Shown: positions 63,581 to 64,000 of the stretch, one piece after another
Layout: each line of letters starts with the position of its first letter
Numbering within the stretch: the first letter of the stretch is position 1
Source: Zea mays
Lineage: Eukaryota; Streptophyta; Magnoliopsida; Poales; Poaceae
Assembly: GCF_902167145.1 (NCBI RefSeq)
Contig: NC_050105.1
Span: 141,531,988 to 141,595,987 of the forward strand
DNA: 64,000 nt
Reading direction: 5' to 3'
Made by a program: the position numbers and the translations under genes
The notes under the pieces: model-generated
The model's input: the letters and a program-made list of their open reading frames with translations, nothing else
Told to the model about the DNA's origin: nothing
The model's database searches: none

Positions 63581-64000
63581 AGGGGCGGAGGGCCCATTAT
63601 GGCCAAGTATGGCCCACGCCATACCTCAATTTGGCCCAGTAAGAGAGCAAAACCTAGGTATTCATCCTAGCCCGCGCCATACCTTTGTGGCCGCACAACA
63701 GGCATAGCACAGCCGCCGCAGGCGCACTGCGCACAAGACGACACAAGACGGCCGCTCGCCCGCTCCTCGCCCGGCCGCCTGCTCGTCTGTCCGCGGCTGC
63801 TTCCGTCTGGCCGGTCAGCGGCTGTGCGAGAGTGTGAGCACGGCCGCGCGTACCCAGGCAGGCAGTCACCGCCTCGCTCCACTGCTTGGCCTTACGCAGT
63901 TACGCCCTTACAGCCTTCAGGCAGTCACCGCCTCCGTCTGTCCTGCTGCTTCCCGCCTTCCTGCTTGGCCCGTTGACCGTTGGGCATTGGCCATGCTCCA
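63581..64000. other. GC-rich end of window, unassigned
   Basis: The repeated phrase CGCCATACCT (63631, 63675) and GGCAGTCACCGCCTC (63861, 63919) show local duplication. Short ORFs on the minus strand have no recognisable motif. Confidence 0.4.

Overview
The window is plant nuclear DNA and looks like an intergenic block of maize (Zea mays) or a very close relative. The signs are nested, intact LTR retrotransposons of the Sirevirus (Copia, Ji/Opie-like) and Tekay/Del-like (Gypsy chromovirus) lineages, LTRs packed with the 17-bp palindrome CACCGGACAGTCCGGTG, Stowaway-type MITEs, a maize-style Helitron 3' end, and one small grass-type gene. The species call is inference; no search was possible.

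Layout. (1) 1-34824 is one nest. Sirevirus D (minus strand, 5565-34824) was hit three times: Sirevirus A (minus, runs off the left edge, 1-5564) lies in its 3' LTR, the Gypsy chromovirus E (plus, 11309-23136, duplication ATAGT) lies in its gag, and Sirevirus C (plus, 24506-33468, duplication AGGAC) also lies in its gag. C and E have nearly identical LTR pairs and intact long ORFs, so they are young and may be competent. (2) 35051-40469 is a candidate Helitron on the minus strand carrying pieces of at least four unrelated genes: nitrate reductase, a Dicer-like RNase III exon, a CLV1/BAM-type receptor kinase and a BOI-type RING ligase N-terminal part. (3) 40470-47599 is low-copy DNA with several MITEs, a degenerate Copia integrase relic and the only plausible ordinary host gene, a hybrid proline-rich/8-cysteine-motif secreted protein at 43820-44224 (minus). 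(4) 47600-57038 is Sirevirus F (minus, duplication AGCAT), with a nonsense codon in gag, inserted in a divergent tandem repeat. (5) 57039-64000 holds the rest of that repeat, a non-autonomous hAT relic and a complete hAT transposon (59350-62940, perfect 8-bp duplication, uninterrupted 734-aa transposase).

Most interesting signals. The extra ORF0 of chromovirus E begins MARLRHTARKS, matching the histone H3 tail (ARTKQTARKS) at 7 of the first 10 residues after Met, with the lysine exactly at the K9 position. The same element encodes an integrase ending in a chromodomain, the module family that reads H3K9 methylation. Both E ORFs start directly after a splice-acceptor-like AG. The E LTR also holds a candidate two-exon acidic mini-ORF with a GC-AG intron. 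In the Sireviruses, the gag-pol junction looks like an intron: gag contains a donor-like site (AAG|GTATGT in C, AAG|GTGAGT in D), pol opens at an AG|GTTTATGCA acceptor-like site in all four elements, and in F an in-frame TAG ends precisely at that AG.

All coordinates, motif calls and divergence counts were made by eye; family names come from remembered domain patterns, not searches.
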